Shown here in pieces: positions 16,897-24,962 of a DNA stretch of 64,000 bases. A program made the translations under genes and the position numbers. Origin of the DNA: Chloroflexota bacterium (GTDB taxonomy: Bacteria; Chloroflexota; Dehalococcoidia; Lucifugimonadales; Lucifugimonadaceae); the NCBI GenBank assembly GCA_027624075.1, contig JAQBUH010000002.1, positions 62,001-126,000 on the forward strand. Direction: 5' to 3'. Every line of letters starts with the position of its first letter. Positions within the stretch are counted from its first letter, which is position 1. The notes beneath the pieces are model-generated. The model was not told where the DNA came from, did no database searches, and worked only from the letters and a program-made list of their open reading frames with translations.

Positions 16897-17775
16897 TTGT
16901 CGAGCACGGTAACCGAACAGGCACACGCCAAGATCAATCTCACGCTTGAGGTGCTCGGCAAGCGCGCAGACGGCTATCACAACCTGGTGACCGTCATGAC
17001 GACGATCGGCCTCCACGACGTAGTCACGGCGCAGGAGTCTGACCGGATTGAGTTAAAAGACGACGGCGGCATACCGCCCGAGCGCAATCTCGTCATGACC
17101 GCCGCCAATGCGCTCCTGGACGCGGTTGGAACAAGCTGCGGAGCGCTGATCTCGCTTGAAAAGCGTATTCCGGAGGCAGCGGGACTCGGCGGAGGGTCGG
17201 CTGACGCCGCTGCGACGTTGAGGGCTTTGAACCGTCTCTGGGGACTTGGTCTCAGTCTTGCTGAGCTTGCAGAGATCGGCGCCAGGGTAGGATCGGACGT
17301 GCCGTTTCTGGTGCACGAAGGCACGGCACTCGTGCAGGGCAGGGGAGAGGACATCACACCTCTCCCGCCGCCGGCCATCGACCGCGTTCTCGTTCTCTCT
17401 CCTGGCATCCACGTCGGCAACAAGACGCAGACCCTGTTCTCGCTGATCGGACCGAACCGGTATACCCGAGGAGCGCTTTCCCACAAGCTGGCTGCGCGAA
17501 TACGCGCCGGTCACGACTCGCCGCCGGAGTTCTTCTTTAATGCGTTCCAGGACCTGGCCCCTGAGGTGTTTGAGGGCTGGGACACCTATCACGACGCGCT
17601 TGTGGGACTGGGAGCGCGGGAGGTCGTGTTGAGCGGCGCCGGTCCCTCGATGTTCTGCGTGCCGCCTGTGAAGGAGATCGGGACGACGTGGCAGCTCCTG
17701 CTTGAGCGGACACGAGGCTGGCGTGCGTTCCTCACCGAGCCGTTCACCCCTGCCAGAGCGGGAGAGGACGTTTAG
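16897..17775 (+). CDS. ispE: 4-diphosphocytidyl-2-C-methyl-D-erythritol kinase
   Basis: GHMP kinase that phosphorylates CDP-methylerythritol in the non-mevalonate isoprenoid pathway. The substrate-site segment AHAKINLTLEVLGKRADGYHNL and the ATP loop PEAAGLGGGSADAA are clear, as is the late LSGAGPSMF. I place the start at the TTG 16897: AGGTGA, which overlaps the rsmA stop, sits four nucleotides upstream, giving about 292 residues. An ATG at 16864 overlapping rsmA would add 11 residues. The open frame further upstream (to 16633) is only the shadow of rsmA. Confidence 0.95.
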   Translation: MSSTVTEQAHAKINLTLEVLGKRADGYHNLVTVMTTIGLHDVVTAQESDRIELKDDGGIPPERNLVMTAANALLDAVGTSCGALISLEKRIPEAAGLGGGSADAAATLRALNRLWGLGLSLAELAEIGARVGSDVPFLVHEGTALVQGRGEDITPLPPPAIDRVLVLSPGIHVGNKTQTLFSLIGPNRYTRGALSHKLAARIRAGHDSPPEFFFNAFQDLAPEVFEGWDTYHDALVGLGAREVVLSGAGPSMFCVPPVKEIGTTWQLLLERTRGWRAFLTEPFTPARAGEDV

Positions 17776-18183
17776 GTGGGCGAGTTCGTTGCCGGCGCGC
17801 TGGCCGGAGCAATACTGGGACTGGCCGCGCAGGCTTACTGGCTGGTTATCCTTTCACACCGGCCGCCGGCAGCGTTCGGGCGTCCAGAGTCCCGGCTGGG
17901 ATTAGTCATCGTCGTTGGCGGACTTGTGGCGGTCGGCGGCTGGATGCTCGTCGGAGGGCTGCTCGGCGCGCTGGTCGGCGGGATCAGACCGGACGAGGCC
18001 GACGCCCCGTTGGTTCCGAGCGCCGCGTTCCTGCTGGTGATCACGTTCCTGTCCGCATTCGCCATGATCGCTGGACTGGCGTTATTGCGCACATGGAAAC
18101 GGCACGTCCTGGTTACGTTCCTGCTGTTCCTCGGACTGTTTGGACTGTTGCTGCCAAACCTCGTTGTGGCGGTCCAGCGGTAG
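17776..18183 (+). CDS. Small four-helix membrane protein, unknown
   Basis: Hydrophobic protein of 135 residues whose GTG start directly follows the ispE stop. Four probable membrane segments lie at about residues 3-24, 37-60, 76-97 and 107-130, linked by short loops, one of them acidic (GIRPDEAD). I do not recognise the family. The immediate junction with ispE argues for co-transcription and possibly coupled translation, but says little about function. Confidence 0.75.
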   Translation: MGEFVAGALAGAILGLAAQAYWLVILSHRPPAAFGRPESRLGLVIVVGGLVAVGGWMLVGGLLGALVGGIRPDEADAPLVPSAAFLLVITFLSAFAMIAGLALLRTWKRHVLVTFLLFLGLFGLLLPNLVVAVQR

Positions 18184-18256
18184 TCCATAATTGTCTGCCT
18201 GCCGGCCGGGTCGAACCTGATCCCGGCTCTACAAATGACCCGTCAGGAGTCTCACC

Positions 18257-19102
18257 GTGGCATCGCAACCCAACATTATCCCCGGAAGATTTGACGGGAA
18301 GGTGCTGCTGGTCACCGGCTCCGCATCGTCCTCAGAAGGTGAGTTGATGGGCTTCGGGGGAGCCACGACGTGGCGTTTCCTCCGCGAAGGCGGCAAGGCG
18401 GCTGTGCTCACAGATGTGCGGGATGAGCGAGGCGAACGGTCCGCCCGGAGCATTCGCGACGCAGGGTTTACCGCTGAGTTCGTGCGCCACGATGTGACCA
18501 GCGAGAGTGACTGGGAGACTGTCGTGGGAGGCGTTGTCGAGCGACACGGCCGGCTCGACTACCTTGTGAATATCGCTGGAACCCAGGACACCACGAGTAT
18601 CGAAGACACGCCTGTGGACAAGTGGCAGCAGGTGATGGACGTCACGAGCCGCGGGATGTTCCTGGGCGTCAAACACGCTGCCCGGGCCATGAAGGCAAAT
18701 GGGAAGGCCCCCGGGAAGGCTGACGCCGGTGGAGCCATCGTAAATCTTTCTTCGATGGCCGCCCGCTGGGCATCGCCTTACGGCGCCGCATATGCCGCTT
18801 CGAGAGCCGGGATGACTCACTTCACGCGTGGCGCGGCAATCCAGTATGCCGCGGACGGCATCAGGGTGAACAGCGTCCTTCCAGGCTGGGTCAAGTCTCC
18901 CTTCACAGAGTGGATCTTCACCGACGAGAAACTCAGGAAGTACCGGACTGACCGTGTGCCACTTGGCCGTTGGGGTGAGCCATCGGAGATCGCCGCCGCC
19001 ATACTGTTCCTGCTTTCGGACGATGCCAGCTACATCACCGGCTCTGAGCTGCTGATCGATGGAGGCGTCACGGCCGGGTTCTTTCCACCTGTGGGCGAGT
19101 AG
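18257..19102 (+). CDS. SDR family oxidoreductase with altered catalytic motifs
   Basis: Short-chain dehydrogenase fold, 281 residues from a GTG. The C-terminal half is ordinary (RVNSVLPGWVKSPF, FLLSDDASYITGSELLIDGG). Two departures stand out. The cofactor loop, normally TG-x3-G-x-G, is stretched: TGSASSSEGELMGFGGAT at about residues 20-37. The catalytic Tyr-x3-Lys reads YAASR (Tyr179, Arg183), so the lysine is arginine; the serine (NLSS, near 166) is kept. It may bind cofactor differently, catalyse weakly, or have another role. The stop codon lies inside a 15-16-nt tandem repeat. Confidence 0.88.
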   Translation: MASQPNIIPGRFDGKVLLVTGSASSSEGELMGFGGATTWRFLREGGKAAVLTDVRDERGERSARSIRDAGFTAEFVRHDVTSESDWETVVGGVVERHGRLDYLVNIAGTQDTTSIEDTPVDKWQQVMDVTSRGMFLGVKHAARAMKANGKAPGKADAGGAIVNLSSMAARWASPYGAAYAASRAGMTHFTRGAAIQYAADGIRVNSVLPGWVKSPFTEWIFTDEKLRKYRTDRVPLGRWGEPSEIAAAILFLLSDDASYITGSELLIDGGVTAGFFPPVGE

Positions 19103-19133
19103 CCTGTGGGCGAACAGGCGATGGGCGAACAGG
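19088..19133. repeat. 15-16-nt tandem repeat at the end of the SDR gene
   Basis: Three consecutive units: CCTGTGGGCGAGTAG (19088-19102), CCTGTGGGCGAACAGG (19103-19118) and CGATGGGCGAACAGG (19119-19133). The SDR stop codon is the TAG of the first unit. Confidence 0.85.
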
Positions 19134-19264
19134 CGGCTGGCAGAAAGCCGTGGCTCGCAGGACCACCTTTCGTGATCCAATACCGCTCGGGCGACGAATA
19201 ACCGGTGTGAGATCTGTTTCCGGTCATCTCGGACGGCGAGTATTGATCCGCGAATCGAAGTTAC

Positions 19265-19984
19265 ATGGCAATCCGGTTTAGAATAGCTGTGCCCAGAGAG
19301 GCGATTGCAATCGCAATTAGAGCCAGCAGCAGGCCGGACCGCGTGACGGATCGCGCTGATCACATAGACGATGAGTTTCGCCGGAGACCAGTACGGCGGG
19401 ATCAAGTCGCGCCCGGAGCACACTCGATCGATATTGAGCTGATCGCTGAAGGCATCGCCGCCCGCAACACCGACTCCCTCGGCAGGCTTTACGACCTGAT
19501 GGGCCGCCGGGCATTCGGTCTCGCATATACCGTCACCGGCGACGCGACACTGGCCGAGGACGCCGTTCAGGACGCCTTTCTATCGTTGTGGCGGCAAGCC
19601 GAGACGGTGAGCGCCGCAAGAGGGAAGATCGAGTCGTTGTTGTTGTTGATGACGATGGTCCACAGGCGAGCAGTAGACCACGTCAGGAGCAGGGCAAGGT
19701 CTGACCGGGCCAACGACGCCATGAAGTTTGGCATATACCCGTCCCTGGAGGGCGACCCGCAGCAGATGGTGGTCGACAACACGGAGCAAGCGGCAATTCA
19801 CGGCGTGCTGAAACGTCTGCCTGATGAGCAGAAACAGGCGATAGAGCTTGCGTACTTTCGCGGACTGACCCAGCGTGAGATTGCTGATGCGACTGGCGTC
19901 AGTCTGGGTACTGTGAAGGGCAGGATGCGCCTCGGTCTGGAGAAGCTTCGGACGGCCTTCGGACTGGGCGAGGAGCGGTCATGA
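19265..19984 (+). CDS. ECF-type RNA polymerase sigma factor (SigK-like)
   Basis: Extracytoplasmic-function sigma factor. Region 2 is seen at about residues 70-140 (RLYDLMGRRAFGLAYTVTGD, AEDAVQDAFLSLWRQ, and HRRAVDHVRSR); region 4 at about 180-230 (LKRLPDEQKQAIELAYFRGLTQ, REIADATGVSLGTVKGRMRLG) is a helix-turn-helix. The annotated ATG gives 239 residues with about 50 unusual residues at the front, so a later start (for example near RVTDRADHID) is possible. Its stop overlaps the next gene by 4 nt (ATGA). That gene encodes the matching anti-sigma factor, a standard envelope-stress pair. Confidence 0.92.
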   Translation: MAIRFRIAVPREAIAIAIRASSRPDRVTDRADHIDDEFRRRPVRRDQVAPGAHSIDIELIAEGIAARNTDSLGRLYDLMGRRAFGLAYTVTGDATLAEDAVQDAFLSLWRQAETVSAARGKIESLLLLMTMVHRRAVDHVRSRARSDRANDAMKFGIYPSLEGDPQQMVVDNTEQAAIHGVLKRLPDEQKQAIELAYFRGLTQREIADATGVSLGTVKGRMRLGLEKLRTAFGLGEERS

Positions 19985-20715
19985 ACTGCGAAGACCTGCG
20001 CCAGAACACAGCGGCTTACGTTCTCGGAGCTCTAAGCGAGGCCGAGCAGATAGAGTTCGAGCGCCACACCGCAGAGTGCAATGTCGAGCATGACCTGCAG
20101 TCTTATGGCGATGTTGTCTCCCGCCTTTCTGCGGCGGCGCCTCTGATCGATCCGCCGGCCGGACTGCGCGGCCGGATCCTCGCCGCCGCGGAAGCGGACG
20201 CTGGTGTCACGGGAAACCGGAGCTCCGCCGGAGCTGTCTCCGTTAATCGGTCTTCGTTCGCAACCGGCGCATCAGGTCTGAACAGGCCATTCAGTCTTCG
20301 CAGGCTCAGCACGACTGCCTACGCGGCCGCGGCCACCGTGCTTGTCGTCATTGGCGCTGCTATCGGCTGGGCAGCGGCAACGCTCCCCGCCGACAATCAA
20401 CCGGTCAATCTCAGGCACTTCTACCGCGAGGAGGACGGAGACTGGCTCCGGGTAGAGACCGAGCTCGGAGAGACTGGGACGGCGCTATCGGTCGGGAACC
20501 TGGACCCTCTCACTGACCAGAGTAGATACCGGTTCTGGGCTATCAGGAACGAAACCTGGATTGCTATCGGGGAATTCAATACGAACCCGGAAGGGCGTTG
20601 GATCGGGGAGTTCGACTTCGCGCTCGAACCCGGTGACACTATCGCCATCACGATCGAGCCAGAAGGCGGCGCGGAAACGCCAACTACAGACGCCGAGATC
20701 CGAAGCCGGATTTAG
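19981..20715 (+). CDS. Membrane anti-sigma factor (RskA-like)
   Basis: Single-pass regulator that should hold the upstream sigma factor at the membrane. Residues 1-45 are a zinc-type anti-sigma domain, but the usual His-x3-Cys-x2-Cys reads H29-TAE-C33-NV-E36-H37, lacking the second cysteine. A membrane helix is at about residues 108-133, and the outer part (about 140-244) resembles the RskA C-terminal domain (RYRFWAIRNETWIAIGEF and ITIEPEGGAETPT). It overlaps the sigma gene by 4 nt, so the two are made together. Release of sigma may depend on cleavage of the outer domain, as in RskA. Confidence 0.85.
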   Translation: MNCEDLRQNTAAYVLGALSEAEQIEFERHTAECNVEHDLQSYGDVVSRLSAAAPLIDPPAGLRGRILAAAEADAGVTGNRSSAGAVSVNRSSFATGASGLNRPFSLRRLSTTAYAAAATVLVVIGAAIGWAAATLPADNQPVNLRHFYREEDGDWLRVETELGETGTALSVGNLDPLTDQSRYRFWAIRNETWIAIGEFNTNPEGRWIGEFDFALEPGDTIAITIEPEGGAETPTTDAEIRSRI

Positions 20716-20907
20716 CGTGCTCCCGGCTGTTGCCTGCGTTTCGTTGGATTGACCAGCAACGCCCCTCCCGGCAGCCGCATCGGAATGCGAGCCACACTGT
20801 GAGCGCGCGCGCTCCATGTTCGCGCCAGTTATCATCCTGTCTTTCCCTTGCCGACGATGGCGCGAGCGATGGCTCGCCACCAGACTTGCCACAGGATAGG
20901 AGGCCGC

Positions 20908-21753
20908 ATGCCACAGAGGTTCGACGGTCAGGTCGCCATCATCACCGGCGGCGCGCTCGGTATCGGCGGAGCGACGGCCCGCAGGCTGGCCTCCGAAGGC
21001 GCGAGGGTCCTCATTGCTGACATCAACGACGAGGCGGCGGCAGCCAATGTGCGGCGCATCGAAGCCGCCGGCTGGGTAGCTCACGCCACACACGTCGATG
21101 TCGCAGTCTCAGCAGACATCGTCCGCATGGTCGAAGAGGCGGTCACACGTTGGGGGAGGCTCGACATCCTCGTCCAGAACGCCTTCTCCGTCATAGGTGG
21201 CGAGTCCCGCATTCACGGCTCAGCAGAGCAGGTCGAAGAGGCGGACTGGGACTGGGGGATGAATGTCCTTGCCAGGGCGCTGTTTCTTGGAGCGAAGCAC
21301 GCTGTCCCGCACATGCGCAGTGGCGGCGGCGGGTCGATCGTCAACCTCGCCTCAGTGCATAGCGTTTTGCAGGAGACCGAGATGCTGGTCTACGAGGCCG
21401 GCAAGGCGGCGGTCGTCGGCATGACCCGGCAGATGGCGAACGACTTTGGGCCGGACAACATCCGCGTCAACGCCATCGGCCCCGGCCATATCGTCTCTGA
21501 GGGTCTCTCCGAGATGTGGAGGGAGAACCCGGAGGGCCTGGCGTTCATTGCCGACCAGTACCCGCTCCGTCGCACGGGAACCCCTGACGACATCGCGGGC
21601 GCAATAGCGTTCCTCTGCTCTGAAGACGCGTCGTTCATCACCGGTCATACCCTGATGGTGGACGGTGGGCTGACTGTCCAGTTGCAGGAGAAGTTCGGCC
21701 TCCGGCAGGCAAAATATGCCAGGCAGCACCCCGGCACTGAGCTGCCGGGGTGA
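20908..21753 (+). CDS. SDR family oxidoreductase
   Basis: Classical short-chain dehydrogenase of 281 residues from ATG 20908, which has a strong TAGGAGG ribosome site; an earlier in-frame ATG at 20848 is unlikely. The cofactor loop TGGALGIGG is at about residues 13-21; the active site has LASVHS and the intact catalytic VYEAGKAA (Tyr-x3-Lys), followed by NIRVNAIGPGHI. It should oxidise or reduce a hydroxyl/keto pair with NAD(P)H. The substrate is not evident. An NAD-dependent epimerase follows on the same strand. Confidence 0.93.
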   Translation: MPQRFDGQVAIITGGALGIGGATARRLASEGARVLIADINDEAAAANVRRIEAAGWVAHATHVDVAVSADIVRMVEEAVTRWGRLDILVQNAFSVIGGESRIHGSAEQVEEADWDWGMNVLARALFLGAKHAVPHMRSGGGGSIVNLASVHSVLQETEMLVYEAGKAAVVGMTRQMANDFGPDNIRVNAIGPGHIVSEGLSEMWRENPEGLAFIADQYPLRRTGTPDDIAGAIAFLCSEDASFITGHTLMVDGGLTVQLQEKFGLRQAKYARQHPGTELPG

Positions 21754-21871
21754 GTTGCGGCGGGGCTTCATCCGCAGGCGCCAGGCGAGTGCATACTGTC
21801 ATCGCTCGAAACTATTGACCGGCGTAAAGCCGACGCTCTTTTTAATTCAGGCAGACTCAGGAAATCAACCA

Positions 21872-22816
21872 ATGAAGGTCCTTGTCACAGGCGGATCAGG
21901 CATCGTCGGCCACTACGTCATCGACGAGCTCTACAAGAACGGCCACACCGTAATCAACGCAGACGTGGCCCGCATGAGCACCAACCTAGGCCACAGCGGG
22001 ACTACGGGGACCGCCAGCGGCGAGGTCGCGGTCAAGATGCGGGATAGTTGGCCGCAACTCCCGAAGTTCTTCCAGGTTGAGATAGCGAACTACGGCCAGG
22101 TGATCTCTGCGCTGGACGGCTGCGACGCCGTGATCTCCCTCGCCTCACGCCCCAGCGCCGCCAACTACACCGAAGAGGACGTCTTCGTCACCAACGTCTC
22201 ATCCATGTGGAACGTCTGCCGCGCCGCCGAGCAACTCAAGATCAGCAGAGTCGTGCTCGGCTCCTCGTACAACGCCGTCGGCGCCATGGGCACAGCCGCT
22301 CGCTGGCAGCCGAAAGAGGTAAAGCCGCCGGAGTACTTCCCGATGGACGAGCATGTCGGCACGCGTTCGGAGGATCCGTACAGCATCGCCAAGTGGATTG
22401 GTGAAGAGGTTGGCGAGGCGTTTGCCCGCCGCAGCCCGTGGATGTCGATCAACTCGATGCGCTTTAACGGCATGTGGGACGACAACTACTTCAAGAACCT
22501 GGCGGCGAACCCGGTCACGGACCCCTGGAGCCGCTGCCAGGGGTTCTGGACCTATCTCCACATCAGAGACGCCGCACGCGCCTGTGTCATGTCTGTTGAG
22601 TCGAACGGCTGGACCGGCCACAACCGCTTGTTTCTCAACGCCAACGACACCATGATCAGCATCCCAACGATGCAGGCGATCAAAGAGGTCTACCCGGACG
22701 TGCCGATGAAAGAGGAGATCGAGGGTTACCTTGCGCCGATCTCGACGACGCTGGCGAGGGACGTCATAGGCTGGACGCCGCTCTACTCATGGCGTGACGA
22801 GCAGTTCCAGCGGTAA
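21872..22816 (+). CDS. NAD-dependent epimerase/dehydratase (extended SDR)
   Basis: Extended SDR of 314 residues from ATG 21872 (AGGAAA ribosome site); the frame is open to 21716, but only by overlap with the previous gene. The N-terminus MKVLVTGGSGIVGHYVIDEL is the NAD(P) loop; the catalytic Tyr-x3-Lys is DPYSIAKWIGEE. The middle contains SSYNAVGA near the active serine. It likely acts on a nucleotide sugar or a related polyol, but the substrate cannot be read. Its stop codon TAA shares its last base with the ATG of the next gene (TAATG), indicating coupling. Confidence 0.92.
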   Translation: MKVLVTGGSGIVGHYVIDELYKNGHTVINADVARMSTNLGHSGTTGTASGEVAVKMRDSWPQLPKFFQVEIANYGQVISALDGCDAVISLASRPSAANYTEEDVFVTNVSSMWNVCRAAEQLKISRVVLGSSYNAVGAMGTAARWQPKEVKPPEYFPMDEHVGTRSEDPYSIAKWIGEEVGEAFARRSPWMSINSMRFNGMWDDNYFKNLAANPVTDPWSRCQGFWTYLHIRDAARACVMSVESNGWTGHNRLFLNANDTMISIPTMQAIKEVYPDVPMKEEIEGYLAPISTTLARDVIGWTPLYSWRDEQFQR

Positions 22817-23412
22817 TGGGTGCTGTGATTAGTGGCTGGAAGCTGGCGCCCGCTGACAGGCGGCGGTTGCAGCCTGTGGCTGTGGTGTTGTCTATGGTTC
22901 TTATCGTGGCGGTTGCTTGCTCTGGCTCCGGGCCCGAGCAGACAACGGACCCTCCGGGCTTTTCCTGTGAGTACAGCCCGTTCGGCGGTGGTAACGCCAG
23001 CTTCGCCCAGCCGACGCCTGAGCAACTGGGCGACTTCGACCACTTTGTGCGGGTCCGCGTCACTGGTCACAGGCAGGCCAATCCCGCTTCCGAAATCTTC
23101 AACATCGTGACAGTGGAAGAAGCGGTCCACGGCTCCGTTGCCGAGGGAGAAACGCTTGAACTGCCGGACGGCCTCCGGGTCTGCCTCGAGACCGGCGGCA
23201 GGTATTACCTGTTGATAAACGAGCCGGTTGGAGGAATCTATCTGCGTGTCAACGGCCCCTGGGCGCAGTTTCCTGTGATAAATAATCGAATCACGCTCCA
23301 CCCGGATATGCGGAAAGATAGCCTGATCGGCGACCTCCACGGCCTCGACCCTGTGCTCTTCAAGCGAAGGTTCCTCGAAGCCGTAGGCAGGACCGACATC
23401 GATGTGGACTGA
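22816..23412 (+). CDS. Predicted lipoprotein, unknown
   Basis: Protein of 198 residues with a charged start, a hydrophobic segment (about 20-34) and the lipobox LIVAVAC (Cys35), so it should be anchored outside the membrane. The mature part is small, with a beta-rich pattern (DFDHFVRVRVTGHR, FNIVTVEEAVHGSV, GRYYLLINEP). That resembles domains which report on complex formation, but I do not recognise the family. Its ATG overlaps the epimerase stop by one base. A GMC oxidoreductase follows after 26 nt. Confidence 0.78.
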   Translation: MGAVISGWKLAPADRRRLQPVAVVLSMVLIVAVACSGSGPEQTTDPPGFSCEYSPFGGGNASFAQPTPEQLGDFDHFVRVRVTGHRQANPASEIFNIVTVEEAVHGSVAEGETLELPDGLRVCLETGGRYYLLINEPVGGIYLRVNGPWAQFPVINNRITLHPDMRKDSLIGDLHGLDPVLFKRRFLEAVGRTDIDVD

Positions 23413-23438
23413 AGCGAAGTAAGCGCAGGAGACCATAA

Positions 23439-24962
23439 ATGGCTGCATATGACTACATCGTGGTAGGCAGCGGCTCAGCCGGAGGCGCTCTTGCCGCACG
23501 GCTCTCCGAAGACCCGTCTGTCTCCGTACTACTGCTTGAGGCAGGGCCGGACTACCCGACCATCGAGTCGCTCCCGGACGACCTCCGTGACGGCCTGGCG
23601 ACAGGCGCCGACCTCGTGGTCGGCGGCTCGCACGACTGGCAGTTCACCGCTCGCTCGAACCCGCAACAGGACAACATAAAGGTGCCGCGCGGCCGGGTCA
23701 TCGGCGGCACCAGCTCAATCAACGGCCAGGTCTTCCTGCGCGGGCTCCCCGAGGACTTCGACTCGTGGGCAGCGGAGGGGAATGATCTCTGGAGCTTCGA
23801 GCAGTTGCTCCCATCCATGAGAAGGCTCGAAACCGACGTGGACATGGGCGGCGACTTCCACGGCAAGGACGGACCGATTATCTGCCAGCGGGCAAAGCCG
23901 CATGAGATGGTGGGCGACCAAAAGGCGTTTATCGAGGCCTGTAAAGCAGCAGGTTTTCCGGAGACCGAGGACCACAACCACCCCGATTCAACGGGCGTCG
24001 GTCCATTGCCTCTCAACAATCCGGGCGGCCTCCGGTGGAGCACAAACCTGGGCTACCTGGCGCCAGCGCGGCGCCGGCTCAACCTGACTATTCGCACGCA
24101 CGCCAGGGTGCGGCGGGTGCTGTTCCAGGGGGCCAGGGCGACCGGAGTCGAAGTCGAGTCAGGAGGCGAGCGATTTCCCGTATATGCAGGCGAAGTGGTC
24201 CTGAGCGCAGGCCCGGTGCAGTCTCCGCAACTCCTCATGCTCTCCGGCATCGGCCCGTCAGACCAGCTGGACGAGTTTGGGATTTCGATACTGGCCGATC
24301 TGCCAGGCGTCGGACAGAACCTGCGTGACCACCCCAGCGTCCACGCCCGCTGGCGTGCCGCACCGGAGTACAAGATGCCGGACACAAGCGTTGGCCAGCA
24401 GAAGGTGGCCCTGCGCTACACCGCGGACGGCTCAGACCTGCGGAACGATATGATCATGGTGATGCGGTGGCGTTCTGCTGACCGCGCACTGGTAATCAGC
24501 ACCGGCCTGTTCCTGGCGAAGGCGGCCGGTGAGTTGCGTCTGCAGTCGGCAGACCCTGACATGCAGCCAGCGATGGACTACAGGCACCTGTCTGAGGAGT
24601 CTGACAGGGAGCGGATGCGGTCTGGCGTCAGGCTGAGCCAGAGGATTGCAGATTCAAGGCCGTTTGCGAAGGTCCTCGGCGAAAAACTGGACCCGTCCGA
24701 TGACGTGCTCGCGTCCGATGATGCGATGGACCAGTGGTTACTGCGGACCGTCTCGACCATGCACCACATCTCCGGCACATGCAAAATGGGGCCTGCGGGC
24801 GACGATTATGCGGTCGTAGACCAGAGTCTCCGGGTGCATGGAGTCGAGGGGTTGCGAGTGGCCGACTGCTCGATCATGCCTGACTGCGTCAGGGCGAACA
24901 CAAACGTGACTGCGATGATGATCGGCGAGCGGCTGGCCGAACTGATTAAGAGCGGACGTTAA
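23439..24962 (+). CDS. GMC family FAD-dependent oxidoreductase
   Basis: Glucose-methanol-choline oxidoreductase of 507 residues, typical of bacterial alcohol/choline dehydrogenases. The FAD ADP-binding motif DYIVVGSGSAGGALAARLS is at the N-terminus, the GMC signature GRVIGGTSSINGQVFLRG near residue 86, and the catalytic-histidine region MHHISGTCKMGP near 440, with VADCSIMPDCVRANTNVTAMM at the end. It should oxidise an alcohol group of a still unknown organic substrate. The last 17 nt overlap tail to tail the M81 peptidase gene on the other strand. Confidence 0.95.
   Translation: MAAYDYIVVGSGSAGGALAARLSEDPSVSVLLLEAGPDYPTIESLPDDLRDGLATGADLVVGGSHDWQFTARSNPQQDNIKVPRGRVIGGTSSINGQVFLRGLPEDFDSWAAEGNDLWSFEQLLPSMRRLETDVDMGGDFHGKDGPIICQRAKPHEMVGDQKAFIEACKAAGFPETEDHNHPDSTGVGPLPLNNPGGLRWSTNLGYLAPARRRLNLTIRTHARVRRVLFQGARATGVEVESGGERFPVYAGEVVLSAGPVQSPQLLMLSGIGPSDQLDEFGISILADLPGVGQNLRDHPSVHARWRAAPEYKMPDTSVGQQKVALRYTADGSDLRNDMIMVMRWRSADRALVISTGLFLAKAAGELRLQSADPDMQPAMDYRHLSEESDRERMRSGVRLSQRIADSRPFAKVLGEKLDPSDDVLASDDAMDQWLLRTVSTMHHISGTCKMGPAGDDYAVVDQSLRVHGVEGLRVADCSIMPDCVRANTNVTAMMIGERLAELIKSGR

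Noticed and set aside
18332-19423. A minus-strand frame of 363 codons with HRLFAHRLFAHRLLAHR repeats
   Set aside because: The repeated peptide is only the antisense reading of the tandem repeat behind the SDR gene; the SDR frame is supported by its motifs.
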